From Gluconobacter aidae (GTDB lineage Bacteria > Pseudomonadota > Alphaproteobacteria > Acetobacterales > Acetobacteraceae): a stretch of 64,000 nucleotides of DNA. Position numbers and translations under genes: made by a program. How positions within the stretch are numbered: position 1 is the stretch's first letter; every line of letters starts with the position of its first letter. This document shows positions 55,627-64,000 of the stretch, piece by piece. The stretch covers positions 1 to 64,000 of the forward strand of contig NZ_WIPH01000010.1 of the NCBI RefSeq assembly GCF_009547075.1. Reading direction: 5' to 3'. The notes below the pieces were generated by a model. That model ran no database searches. It had not been told where the DNA came from and worked only from the letters and a program-made list of their open reading frames with translations.

Positions 55627-56748
55627 ATGATGAGGTATGGAACGGATCACAACCTGTCAGGCCCCGCGCCTGTGCATGCGTCTGCCAGACGCACGGGTCC
55701 GTTCTTTGGTGCCATCGATCTCGGTACCAACAACTGCCGCCTCATGATTGCAGCTGGCACGCCCAACGGTTTTCGTGTGGTGGACAGCTTCAACCGCTCA
55801 GTCCGTCTGGGTGAAGGTCTGCGCGCCAGTGGCCGTCTTGCCGAAGAGTCCATGAAGCGCGCGCTTGATGCCCTCCGTATCTGCGCGGAGCGCATGAAGC
55901 AGTGGCCCCTTGTCCATGTTCGCGCCGTCGCGACCGAAGCGTGCCGTCAGGCTGCCAATGGCCGCGAGTTTCTGGCGCGCGTGCAGCACGAGACGGGCCT
56001 TACCATCGACATCATTACGGCTCGTGAAGAAGCAGAGCTGGCGCTTGAAAGCTGCTCCCCGCTTTTTCGGCAGCCGGAGCACGAGCCTGTCCGGGCGGAT
56101 CGCGGCGTCCTTTTCGATATCGGAGGTGGCTCTACCGAGGTCGCCTGGGTCCGGATCGATCCGGAGCGTCAGACCCAGACGCTGATCGGCACGACAAGTG
56201 TCCCCGTCGGAGTGATTACCCTTCAGGAAATGTTCGGTGAAGGACATGGGCCGTCTTATGAGGCGATGGTCAGTCATGTTCAGGACTATCTGAAAGGTTT
56301 CGAGACCGTGCATCGTATCCGGCGTGAGGTAACGCTCGGCAAAACACGGCTGATCGGCACCTCCGGAACCGTGACGACACTCGCCGGGGTGGCGCTCTCC
56401 CTGCCCCGCTACAACCGCGCGGCTATTGATGGACTGACCCTGCCTGGCCCAAGCATGGTGGACGCCATCGGCAGCCTGCGGCGTATGGATCGTGACGAAC
56501 TGGCGGAGCATCCCTGCGTGGGGACGGAGCGCATGAAATTCGTTCTGCCGGGCTGCGCGATTTTCGAGGCGATCCATCGTCTGTGGCCGATTGAGGACGT
56601 AACGATTGCGGACCGGGGGTTGCGCGACGGGATGTTGCTGCGTATGGCCCGCGATCACGGTCAGCGTTCCGGCAAGGGACGCAGCACGACCAGTCGTCAT
56701 GCCACGCCCCGGTCACGGGGCCCATTCGGGACATACGCCACGATATGA
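55627..56748 (+). CDS. Ppx/GppA phosphatase family protein
   Basis: A 373-residue actin-like ATPase-fold phosphatase acting on polyphosphate or pppGpp. GAIDLGTNNCRLMIA, EAELALES, FDIGGGSTEV and IGTSGTVTTLAGV are the phosphate-binding motifs. It has the single-domain short form without the C-terminal HD-like part of E. coli Ppx, so exact substrate is open. ATG 55627 follows GGGAG. It overlaps rlmE by 4 bp. Confidence 0.93.
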   Translation: MMRYGTDHNLSGPAPVHASARRTGPFFGAIDLGTNNCRLMIAAGTPNGFRVVDSFNRSVRLGEGLRASGRLAEESMKRALDALRICAERMKQWPLVHVRAVATEACRQAANGREFLARVQHETGLTIDIITAREEAELALESCSPLFRQPEHEPVRADRGVLFDIGGGSTEVAWVRIDPERQTQTLIGTTSVPVGVITLQEMFGEGHGPSYEAMVSHVQDYLKGFETVHRIRREVTLGKTRLIGTSGTVTTLAGVALSLPRYNRAAIDGLTLPGPSMVDAIGSLRRMDRDELAEHPCVGTERMKFVLPGCAIFEAIHRLWPIEDVTIADRGLRDGMLLRMARDHGQRSGKGRSTTSRHATPRSRGPFGTYATI

Positions 56749-57551
56749 AGCCGCCAAGTTCCCGCTCCGGTTCCAGCAAGGACACGGGACCGAAGCGTAT
56801 TCCGGGCAAGGCCCTGAAAAGCGCCTCCAACCCCGGTGAAAACGACGCAACACTTGATTCCGCAACTGCCCGCACGGCCCGCAACAAGACCGTATCGCTC
56901 CGCACGGCCCGTGGACGCACCACGGCCCAGCAGCGCTGGCTCAATCGCCAGCTGAACGATCCCTACGTCGCGGCCGCCCGAAAGCAGGGCTGGCGTTCGC
57001 GTGCTGCCTTCAAGCTGATCGAAATCGACGACCGATTCAAACTGATCGGAGAAGGCACACGGATCATCGATCTGGGCGCTGCTCCCGGTGGATGGACCCA
57101 GGTCGCGGTCAAGCGTGGCGCGAAGCATGTCGTCGGGCTGGACCTGCTCCCCGTCGATCCTGTCGCCGGTGCGGAAATCATCGAGGGGGACTTCACGGAC
57201 CCCGAGATGCCGGATCGCCTGAAGGATATGCTGGGTGGCCCTGCCGATCTGGTCATGTCCGATATGGCACCGAACACGACAGGTCATGCCGCAACCGATC
57301 ACATGCGGATCATGGGTCTCGCGGAAGGCGCGCTTGATTTTGCTTTTCAGGTTCTGGCCGAAGGGGGAAGCTTCATCGCCAAAGTGTTCCAGGGCGGCTC
57401 GGAAAAGGACATGCTGGCGCTGATGAAAACGGCGTTTTCCAGCGTCAAGCACGTCAAACCCCCGGCATCACGCAAGGAATCCAGCGAACTTTATGTCATC
57501 GCAACGGGTTTCCGCCCGGAACGTCTGCTCGAAAGCAGCAAAGGTGCCTGA
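56745..57551 (+). CDS. rlmE: 23S rRNA 2'-O-ribose methyltransferase (RlmE/FtsJ)
   Basis: A 268-residue RrmJ-type enzyme methylating a 23S A-loop uridine. The Rossmann SAM site is IIDLGAAPGGWTQVA; the catalytic K-D-K-E set lies in RSRAAFKL, VMSDMAPN, FIAKVFQGG and SSELYVIATGF. The first roughly 60 residues are a basic, low-complexity extension absent from E. coli RlmE. It is translationally coupled to the Ppx/GppA gene. Confidence 0.96.
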   Translation: MKPPSSRSGSSKDTGPKRIPGKALKSASNPGENDATLDSATARTARNKTVSLRTARGRTTAQQRWLNRQLNDPYVAAARKQGWRSRAAFKLIEIDDRFKLIGEGTRIIDLGAAPGGWTQVAVKRGAKHVVGLDLLPVDPVAGAEIIEGDFTDPEMPDRLKDMLGGPADLVMSDMAPNTTGHAATDHMRIMGLAEGALDFAFQVLAEGGSFIAKVFQGGSEKDMLALMKTAFSSVKHVKPPASRKESSELYVIATGFRPERLLESSKGA

Positions 57552-57626
57552 CGGCGGCAGATACCGCCATCCCGCATAGATTTTTCGGAAGAATAACCTG
57601 CCTCGAAGCTCGGCAGCCTGCTCGTT

Positions 57627-58071
57627 ATTCTTCTGTTTTTTGATCGTTCTGCTTACGCTGGCCTATACGATCGCGGCTGGCCTGAAGGCCGTTGTCTGGG
57701 TCCGACGCACTGTTCCCGCATTTCATCCTGACCCTGCCGCCCGTGTTAAACGGTCTCATGATCGCAGGCATACTCGCCGCGACCATGGGGTCCCTGGTCC
57801 AGCGCCATGAACGCCATGACGGCCGCACGGGCCATTCTCGTTGAAGAGGCTGACTGCCCTGCTGTTTTGGCGCCCGAGCGGTTCGGCTGTCGTCTTCGGC
57901 CTCTCCATCGCGTCCTACAGCTATGGCGCCACGCTTGGAGTGTCATTCTGCTGGTCGTGCCGATGTTCGTCTCCCTCGTCTGAACCGAGGGCCATCCCGT
58001 TACCTTCCCCTGGCTCGTTCCGATCGGTGTCGCAGCCACGTTTGCCGGCGCCGGGACCTTCTCAGGCCTGA
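57627..58071 (+). pseudogene. Relic of a sodium:solute symporter (SSS family) gene
   Basis: Pieces of a symporter can be read, in order but in changing frames: FLIVLLTLAYTIAAGLKAVVW (from 57640), FILTLPPVLNGLMIAGILAAT (from 57722), AMNAMTAARAILVEE (from 57804), GLSIASYSYGATLGV (near 57898) and FPWLVPIGVAATFAG (near 58005). At least four frame changes and loss of all the N-terminal half make it non-functional. These are the TM8-TM11-like segments of the family by eye. Positions 57552-57626 before it hold nothing recognisable. Confidence 0.75.
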
Positions 58072-58694
58072 GGCGGATTGGCCTGCAGGAATGAGCCCAT
58101 GGAACGCTGCGCTATGGCCGCTTCCCTGCCCAGCCGGATCAGTCCACCGATCTGCAGGGGGTGTCGCAGCAGGGAACCCACCAGGCCTGGCACATATACG
58201 GCTCCGTCTCTGACGCTGGTCTTGACCGCGGGCGGAAGGTCCCGCGTCGCATCGTCACAGACCACCCGCAGAACAGCAAAAGGCATGCCTGCATCGGCGA
58301 CGACGCCGCTCTCCATGTCCACCGCCAGGCATTTCGTCTGCGAAAAATACCAGGCCTTTTCCAGCCCCAGTTCGACCAGCGCGTCGCTGTGCAGGATGCC
58401 ACCGCGTCGGGCATAGGCCGAGCCGAATGTTTCGCTCAGACGCGGATCGCAGGAAATATCCCTGTCCTGGTAACGGACATGGTCCGCCACGATGACTGTT
58501 CCGGGCGCGACGTCCGGTGAGAGGCTTCCCGCACATCCGAAAGACAGGAGTTCCGTTGCGCCTGCCTTGAGCAGACGTTCCACCCCCCTGCGAGCGCCTT
58601 CCGGCGTGGCATTGCTCAGTGCCACGGGAGCATTCGGCAGGAAGCGCCGGATCAGACGGGCTTCCTGTTTCAGACCTGCGAGAATACCCAGCAT
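58062..58694 (-). CDS. hpnG: Hopanoid-associated phosphorylase/nucleosidase
   Basis: A 210-residue nucleoside phosphorylase-fold protein proposed to release adenine from adenosylhopane (established for HpnG in other hopanoid bacteria). ELLSFGCAGSL and AVDMESGVVAD are the diagnostic phosphate and ribose motifs. It overlaps the shc stop by 1 bp (TGATG), ending the hopanoid operon. Confidence 0.92.
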   Translation of the reverse strand: MLGILAGLKQEARLIRRFLPNAPVALSNATPEGARRGVERLLKAGATELLSFGCAGSLSPDVAPGTVIVADHVRYQDRDISCDPRLSETFGSAYARRGGILHSDALVELGLEKAWYFSQTKCLAVDMESGVVADAGMPFAVLRVVCDDATRDLPPAVKTSVRDGAVYVPGLVGSLLRHPLQIGGLIRLGREAAIAQRSMGSFLQANPPQA

Positions 58695-60649
58695 CAGAAG
58701 CCGTACTCCACCTTGCCGCTGTTGCTCACACCGAGATTGCGGTAGCGGGCCAGGGCAGTCAGCGGGAAGAACTGCTTGTAACCATGATAGCGCAGGTAGA
58801 AGACCTTCGGGAAGCCGACCGCATTATAGGCTTCTTCCTGCCATTCGCCCTTCTCGTTCTGCTGGGAGACGAGATAGGCCACACCGCGTTTGACGGCCTC
58901 ACTATCCCGGCGACCGACGGCCATGAGAGCCAGGACGGCCCAGGCAGTCTGGGACGGCAGGCTCTTCTTGTAGGTGCCGGCGGTACCGCCCTCATAAGTG
59001 GCGCAGTCCTCGCCCCAGCCACCATCCGGACGCTGGACGCTCTCAAGCCAGTTTACGGCCCGCAGGACCATCGGATCATCATGCGGCACGCCTGCGATGT
59101 TCAGGGCGCACAGAACCGACCATGTTCCGTAGATGTAATTCGTTCCCCAGCGACCGAACCAGCAGCCCTCGGATTCCTGTTCCGAGCGTAGATATTCGAT
59201 CGCCTTGAGGATGACCGGCCGGTCGTCCGGGTCTCCAAGCTGCGCCAGAAACGAAATACAGCGCGCCGAGACATCCGCGGTCGGTGGGTCCAGCAGCGCC
59301 CCATGATCCGAGAAGGGAATGTGGTTGAGCAACTCATGGTCGTTGTCGATATCGAACGCCCCCCAGCCGCCATTGGTGCTCTGCATGCCGATGATCCATT
59401 CCCGGGCGCGGGAGATGGCCTCGCGGCTGTTTTCGGGATCGACACGATGCAGCAGCATGGCAACGACAGCAGTGTCATCGACGTCCGGGTAGTAATCGTT
59501 CTCGTACTGGAACGCCCAGCCACCGGGACGGAGGTCGGGCGCATTGATGGCCCAGTCGCCCTTGACGTTCAGGATCTGGTGTTCCCGCAGCCACTCGGCA
59601 CTTTTTTTCAACGCTGCGAGTGTTTCCGCAGTTTTCGTGCCGGCAGGACCGGACGCGGCTTCGATCATCGCCAGACCCGATAGACCCGTATCCCAGACCG
59701 GAGAGACGCAGGGCTGGCAATAGATCTCGTCGCCATGATCCACAAGCAGATCCTGGATTGCGTCCCATGCCGTTTTGGCCCGCGGATCGCTGTCAGGCAC
59801 ACCTTGGGCACGATACATCATTACGACATTCGCCATGGCCGGATAGATGGCCCCCAGACCGCCACGGCTCAGACGAGGCTCGATGAAATCGCTTGCGGCC
59901 TTCAGGGCCTTCTTGTGCATACTGCGCGGAATAAGCGGCAGGACCGGACGCAGCGCGGAGTCCAGATGCTTGAAAAACCGTCCCCACACAGAGCGATATG
60001 GCCCGCGGATCCAGTCATTGACCTCGGAAGGTGGCTTGACGAACAGCTCCTGGACATGAACACCGCGCGGATTGATGGCTCTGGGACGCAGCGCGTTGAG
60101 CACCAAGAGGGGCGCAATGACAGTCCGCGACCAGTAGGACATGTTCCAGACGGAAAAAAACGCCTTGCGTGACAGCAGCATGAGTTCGACCGGCATCACG
60201 GGCGTTGCGTCCCATGGTACTTCCCCGAACAGGGCGAGCTGGATCCGCGTGAACACGTTCGTCCGCGCAGCGCCGCCGTGATCGAGAATGGCCTCACGCG
60301 CAATGCGCATGTGAGGCGCATTGATGTCGTCCCCGATCGCCTTGAGTGCGAAATATGCCTTCACGCTTGCCGAAAGATCGAAGCCGCCATCATGATAGAG
60401 CGGCCATCCGCCGTGATCGCCCTGGATACGACGCAGATAGACCCCGATCTTGGCCTGTTTTTCCGGGTCGATCCGGTCGAGATAATGTTCAAGCAGCACG
60501 TATTCGGCGGGAATTGTCGCGTCAGCTTCGAGTTCGTAGACCCAGTGTCCGTCCGATTTCTGCTTTCCGCCGAGCGCGGTCTGCGCTCCCTCGATGGCGT
60601 GATTGATCTCATCGGGTTCGACAGATTGGCGGGACAAGGTCTCGCTCAC
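58694..60649 (-). CDS. shc: Squalene-hopene cyclase
   Basis: A 651-residue cyclase converting squalene to hopene and hopanol. The proton-donating DXDD motif is DVDDTA (389-394), with several QW repeats (QRPDGGWGEDCATYEGG, QSTNGGWGAFD, EQESEGCWFGRWG) along the barrel. It is membrane-bound though mostly soluble in sequence. GTG 60649 is chosen because AGGAGG lies 5 nt upstream; ATG 60688 with GGAG is the alternative and would add 13 residues. Confidence 0.96.
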   Translation of the reverse strand: MSETLSRQSVEPDEINHAIEGAQTALGGKQKSDGHWVYELEADATIPAEYVLLEHYLDRIDPEKQAKIGVYLRRIQGDHGGWPLYHDGGFDLSASVKAYFALKAIGDDINAPHMRIAREAILDHGGAARTNVFTRIQLALFGEVPWDATPVMPVELMLLSRKAFFSVWNMSYWSRTVIAPLLVLNALRPRAINPRGVHVQELFVKPPSEVNDWIRGPYRSVWGRFFKHLDSALRPVLPLIPRSMHKKALKAASDFIEPRLSRGGLGAIYPAMANVVMMYRAQGVPDSDPRAKTAWDAIQDLLVDHGDEIYCQPCVSPVWDTGLSGLAMIEAASGPAGTKTAETLAALKKSAEWLREHQILNVKGDWAINAPDLRPGGWAFQYENDYYPDVDDTAVVAMLLHRVDPENSREAISRAREWIIGMQSTNGGWGAFDIDNDHELLNHIPFSDHGALLDPPTADVSARCISFLAQLGDPDDRPVILKAIEYLRSEQESEGCWFGRWGTNYIYGTWSVLCALNIAGVPHDDPMVLRAVNWLESVQRPDGGWGEDCATYEGGTAGTYKKSLPSQTAWAVLALMAVGRRDSEAVKRGVAYLVSQQNEKGEWQEEAYNAVGFPKVFYLRYHGYKQFFPLTALARYRNLGVSNSGKVEYGF

Positions 60650-60761
60650 GCGGTCCTCCTTTTCCAGAATATCAGAATAGATCAGCATTGTTCGGTTCTC
60701 CCGACACAGGCGGTCCTGAAAGGCGGGGATTGTGTTACAATCATGATTGTGAGAGCGCTCA

Positions 60762-62057
60762 TCACGATCCCGTGTTTTCAACGGCGGAGCGGAAGCCCAG
60801 CGCCGCCACGGCCTGAAGACCGGACTGGATGGAGCCTTCGATCGTGGACGGCAGGCCGGTGTCGGTCCAGTCCCCGGCCAGAGCCAGATTCACGAGATCC
60901 GTTCGGGGGCCGGGCCGCAGCCGGTTCTGCTCGGGTGTCGCGGCGAATGTCGCCCGTTTTTCCCAGATCAGACGCGCAGGCGGCATGGCCACCGGAAGCG
61001 ACTGCGACAGGACGGGATCAAGCGCGCGCCGGATTTCGGACCAGATCGTGGCCAGCAGTTCGCTGTTTTCGCGATCGGCGTAACGATTGGCCGCACTGAC
61101 GGTGACGGAGAGGATATCGCCCTTGAGGAAGACCCATTCCGAAATGCCGCCGACCAGCCCCACAAACCCGGCCTGAGCCACCACACCCCGCGCCTGAATC
61201 ATGGCCGGGAGACGGAAATGCGCGTTCGCGATACTCTCAAAAGCGTCCGGCGCTTTCAGTCCCGGAAGCAGAGACTGCGCGACAGGTCCCGGAACGGCCA
61301 TGATGACCTGGTCTTCAGGGCCGAACTCGATCCGTCCCTCTGCTGTTTCGAGCGCTGTTGCACGACCGTTCCGCCGCTCAATGGCATTGACGCGGACACC
61401 CGTGCGGACATCGCCGTGAAACCGCTTCAGATACGTCACCGCAGGATCAATCAGTGTTTCGGACAGCCCTACCTCCGGGAACCAGGGACAGCAGGCCATG
61501 CCGCCTTTGGCGAGGGATTTACGAATCACGTTTCCAAGCAGTTTCGCACTGCCGGTATGGATACCCGTATTGAGAACGGAAATCGCAAAAGGCACCAGAA
61601 GCCTGCGGCTCAGTTGTCCGGAACTCAGACAGGCATCCACGGTCGTGTTCTCGCTGGCGCGCAGAAAACGTCCCAGAGAAGCGAGTTCGGAGAGCGTCAT
61701 ACCCGGAACCCGTCGCCCTCCTGGTAGCGCCCAGAAAGGCAGCTTTCCTTTCGACAGACGCAGTGTCCAGGCCAGACTCTCCTCAAGGTCGTAATACGGA
61801 AAGATCGGCAAGCCCGGACCGGTAAGGGTGTGGCGTGCGCCGATGATGTCCAGATAGCGAAACGTCAGATCGTTCGCCGACAGGATCAGGTGATTGCCGT
61901 TATCGATCCGGGCATTGAGGGAGCGGTCGCGAAATGAGCGTGCCCGTCCGCCGCAGGCTGGTCCTGCCTCGTAGACCGTGACCCGGGCCTGCGCCGCCAG
62001 TTCGATTGCGGCGGAGAGGCCTGCCAGACCACCGCCGATGATGTGGACATGGCTCAT
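60762..62057 (-). CDS. hpnE: Hydroxysqualene dehydroxylase
   Basis: A 431-residue FAD amine-oxidase-like enzyme that reduces hydroxysqualene to squalene. The dinucleotide motif VHIIGGGLAGLSAAIELA starts the protein; YEAGPACGGRARSF follows, and GDWTDTGLPSTIEGS near the C-terminus contacts FAD. It lies 5 bp after hpnD and 112 bp before the shc start. Confidence 0.94.
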   Translation of the reverse strand: MSHVHIIGGGLAGLSAAIELAAQARVTVYEAGPACGGRARSFRDRSLNARIDNGNHLILSANDLTFRYLDIIGARHTLTGPGLPIFPYYDLEESLAWTLRLSKGKLPFWALPGGRRVPGMTLSELASLGRFLRASENTTVDACLSSGQLSRRLLVPFAISVLNTGIHTGSAKLLGNVIRKSLAKGGMACCPWFPEVGLSETLIDPAVTYLKRFHGDVRTGVRVNAIERRNGRATALETAEGRIEFGPEDQVIMAVPGPVAQSLLPGLKAPDAFESIANAHFRLPAMIQARGVVAQAGFVGLVGGISEWVFLKGDILSVTVSAANRYADRENSELLATIWSEIRRALDPVLSQSLPVAMPPARLIWEKRATFAATPEQNRLRPGPRTDLVNLALAGDWTDTGLPSTIEGSIQSGLQAVAALGFRSAVENTGS

Positions 62058-62062
62058 GGGTC

Positions 62063-62938
62063 TTACTTCACATATGCTGCGAGAGTGCGCAGCTGTCTCC
62101 AGGGTTTGCAGACTTTCGGAGCAATATCCGGCGTTTTCCAGCCACGCTTTTCCAGCGCTGAGAGGATCGGCGCATAGGATGCTGCCATCATGCGGGCGGG
62201 GCGCATCGCGGTGCTGTCACACAGCCGCATGGCATTGCGTGCCTCGCGGAAATGGTCCTTTGCCCGTTCTGCGAGAATACGGGCGACCTGATCCAGACCA
62301 TGGGCGTACAGCGCTTCCTGCGGATTCTTGGGAACATCGAACCGCGTCAGAAGCTCGGCGGGAAGATACAGTCTGCCCCGTCCCGCATCCTCGGCGATAT
62401 CGCGCAGGATGTTGGTCAACTGAAGGGCCCGCCCCAGATGATAGGCCACGCGCCGCGCATTGTCGGACGAGTCACCGAACACGCAGACCGAAAGCCGTCC
62501 GACCGCAGAGGCCACGCGGTCACAGTACAGATCAAGCGTCGCCTCGTCGGGGGCAACGATCGGTGCGCCGCAATCCATGGCCATACCGTCGATGACGTCA
62601 TGGAAATCCCTGGCCTGAAGCTGATAGCGATGGATGGCGACGATCAGGATACGATCAAGCGCATCCGCCGCCACGCCTTCATAGAGCTGGTCAATCCGGC
62701 GATGCCATTCCTGAAGAGCCGCCATCGGGTCCGCGACGCCGGCGTCGCCGTCTGCAATATCGTCCACCTGGCGGCAAAAAGCGTAGACCGCGAACATCGC
62801 CTGACGCCGGTCCGGCGGAAGAATGCTCATCCCACGGGCAAAGGACGTTCCCGAAGCGGTGACGATCCTCTCGACATGGTCCAGATCGGCCTGCGCGCAG
62901 GGAAGACCGGAAGAAGCGCGCATCCTGCTGAAAACCAT
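62063..62938 (-). CDS. hpnD: Presqualene diphosphate synthase
   Basis: A 291-residue trans-isoprenyl diphosphate synthase-like enzyme (HpnD) joining two farnesyl diphosphates to presqualene diphosphate. Asp-rich motifs are DDIAD (59-63) and LRDIAEDAGRGRLYLP; SGTSFARGMSILPPDRR is typical of HpnD and not HpnC. It opens the operon hpnD-hpnE-shc-hpnG. HpnC, which acts next, is not adjacent. Confidence 0.93.
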   Translation of the reverse strand: MVFSRMRASSGLPCAQADLDHVERIVTASGTSFARGMSILPPDRRQAMFAVYAFCRQVDDIADGDAGVADPMAALQEWHRRIDQLYEGVAADALDRILIVAIHRYQLQARDFHDVIDGMAMDCGAPIVAPDEATLDLYCDRVASAVGRLSVCVFGDSSDNARRVAYHLGRALQLTNILRDIAEDAGRGRLYLPAELLTRFDVPKNPQEALYAHGLDQVARILAERAKDHFREARNAMRLCDSTAMRPARMMAASYAPILSALEKRGWKTPDIAPKVCKPWRQLRTLAAYVK

Positions 62939-63075
62939 GTCTGTCCCCTGTCTCGTTTCAGAAGATCAGGGTTCTAGACCCAAATCCCCCCGAGACAAAG
63001 ATGACCTGAACGGAAAGGCGTGCCATGCGTTAGGGTGATGCCAAAACGCAACACCTGAAGAGAAGTCTTTGCGCC

Positions 63076-63549
63076 ATGCGTTTCCTTTCCCCTATGAACC
63101 CGACCTTTCTTGCAGGGACAGTGGCAGCCGCGATCCTTTCGGCACCGCTTGCCATCGCGCAGACGACGCCTCCCGCGACAGCCAGCGGCCACGCCGAACA
63201 TCTTCTCGCGGACGACCATTCGTGGAACGGCACTCCGTACGATCATTACCCGACGACCCGTCCGATGCTCAGCATGATCCGGCTGACAATCCCGGCGCAT
63301 TCCGCCCTGCCCTGGCATACACACCCCTATCCCAATGCGGGTTATGTGCTTGAAGGCACCCTCACGATCGAGGACCGCGAGAGTGGCAAGAAACGCACCT
63401 TCCATCAGGGTGAAGCCTTCGCGGAGTCGGTCAATGACGTCCATCGCGGCGTGAGCGGCGACGGGCAGACGGTTCTGCTGCTGACCTATGCCGGCTCCCC
63501 TGGAAAGCCGACATCCATTCCCCTCCCTGGTCAGCGGAAAGAATACTGA
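63076..63549 (+). CDS. Exported cupin-domain protein
   Basis: A 157-residue secreted protein with a signal peptide ending AIA (about residue 28) and one cupin barrel: PWHTHPYPNAGYVLEGTLTIED holds the H-x-H and E metal ligands, and SVNDVHRGVSG the last histidine. Metal type and substrate are unknown. It is divergent from hpnD and followed by the exported aminotransferase. Confidence 0.85.
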   Translation: MRFLSPMNPTFLAGTVAAAILSAPLAIAQTTPPATASGHAEHLLADDHSWNGTPYDHYPTTRPMLSMIRLTIPAHSALPWHTHPYPNAGYVLEGTLTIEDRESGKKRTFHQGEAFAESVNDVHRGVSGDGQTVLLLTYAGSPGKPTSIPLPGQRKEY

Positions 63550-63569
63550 AAATATTCTCCGGGGCGGCT

Positions 63570-63604
63570 TTGACAGGGAAAACGTTTCGGAACTAACATG
63601 TTCC
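63570..63604 (+). promoter_or_regulatory. Promoter with palindromic -10 region before the aminotransferase gene
   Basis: TTGACA (63570-63575) and TAACAT (63594-63599) are 18 nt apart. The -10 is embraced by GGAAC (63589-63593) and GTTCC (63600-63604), an inverted repeat that could be an operator. Confidence 0.5.
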
Positions 63605-63630
63605 AGCCCTAGTCTGGAGTATGCCCTACA

Positions 63631-64000
63631 ATGACCAGTCCCCTCTCTCCCGCCGCCTGCAGCGACCTCCTTGCCCGGGGCTATTCCCGCCGCAGTTTCG
63701 GACGGATCGCCACGCTTCTGGCCGCGGGTGCAACCGTCCATGCCCTGACAAAGTCCGCGCATGCCGCCATCCTCCCGTCCGGAATCAACTTCGAAGGCAT
63801 GACCCGTCTGGGCAGCAATGAATGCTGGACAGGCCCCTTCCCCGAAGCCGCTCAGGCTGGTGCCTCTGCCGTTTTCCAGAGCAACCGTTACGATCCGACC
63901 GGTCACATGCGCGATGATCTGATCAAGACGGTCTCTGAGGTAGAGAGCCTTCCCGAAAGCCATGTCATGACATGGTGCGGCTCGTCCGATCCGCTCGCCC
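63631..64000 (+). CDS. Tat-exported PLP-dependent aminotransferase (partial, cut at window end)
   Basis: The first 123 residues of a class I/II aminotransferase, most like histidinol-phosphate aminotransferases. It opens with a twin-arginine signal (GYSRRSFGRIATLL, then TKSAHA) and continues with LGSNECWTGPFPEA, RYDPTGHMRDDL and a WCGSSDPL region. The active-site lysine lies beyond the window. Export of a PLP enzyme by Tat is unusual for the family and suggests a periplasmic amino-acid or sugar role. Confidence 0.85.
   Translation, partial: MTSPLSPAACSDLLARGYSRRSFGRIATLLAAGATVHALTKSAHAAILPSGINFEGMTRLGSNECWTGPFPEAAQAGASAVFQSNRYDPTGHMRDDLIKTVSEVESLPESHVMTWCGSSDPLA

Overview
The window looks like chromosomal core sequence of an acetic acid bacterium (Acetobacteraceae, Alphaproteobacteria), most probably Gluconobacter or a close relative. 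This is inferred from protein content: a hopanoid cluster (hpnD-hpnE-shc-hpnG), a pyruvate dehydrogenase E1-beta with an N-terminal lipoyl domain, a metal-site HemB of the cysteine-free type, a GAAC-N7-GAAC LexA box of the alphaproteobacterial kind, and the neighbourhood ppiD-trpEGDC. The DNA is GC-rich, coding density is high, and many adjacent genes overlap by 1-4 bp. No CRISPR array, insertion sequence, rRNA operon or intact prophage was seen.

Layout. 0.2-0.3 kb: tRNA-Val(CAC). 0.4-8 kb: an accessory-looking block with an unknown repeat-built protein, an ELM1-family protein, a DEAD-box helicase, two GT4 glycosyltransferases and an aspartoacylase-family metallohydrolase. 8-12.3 kb: glyA, an APC permease, hemB, a YraN-type gene. 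12.3-19.3 kb (minus): purine block purB / purC-purS-(secreted Rap1a/Tai-like protein)-purQ-purL-bolA-grxD. 19.3-22.3 kb (plus): terC-like, lytic transglycosylase, cinA-type amidase. 22.7-29.2 kb (minus): pdhA-pdhB-pdhC-lpdA-lipA-COQ10-like. 29.4-35.4 kb (minus): ppiD-trpE-trpG-trpD-trpC. 35.6-41.7 kb (plus): tpiA-secG-pyrG-kdsA, then eno and an ftsB/divIC-type gene, with a DUF3429-type gene convergent to kdsA.

41.7-55.2 kb: rpmG, lexA, a lipoprotein, uvrC-pgsA, an M19 dipeptidase, xth, an orphan OmpR-type response regulator, a YkuD-type L,D-transpeptidase, a cation:proton antiporter, a GNAT enzyme, guaB with an RsmB-like methyltransferase. 55.4 kb: tRNA-Gln(CTG). 55.6-57.6 kb: ppx/gppA-rlmE. 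57.6-58.1 kb: relic of a sodium:solute symporter gene. 58.1-62.9 kb: hopanoid operon. 63.1-64 kb: exported cupin protein and the start of a Tat-exported aminotransferase cut by the window edge.

How the parts fit: most genes supply central anabolism (purines, IMP to XMP by guaB, CTP, tryptophan, haem, one-carbon units), the lower glycolytic link to acetyl-CoA (tpiA, eno, pdh), and the envelope (kdsA for LPS, pgsA, hopanoids, lytic transglycosylase, L,D-transpeptidase). The least ordinary items are a secreted four-cysteine Rap1a/Tai-like protein translationally coupled inside the purine operon, a 628-residue protein built from about four beta-rich repeats next to an ELM1 protein, a YraN gene without a usual start codon, a structured purB-purC spacer, a LexA box lying on the lexA -10 element, and the symporter relic.
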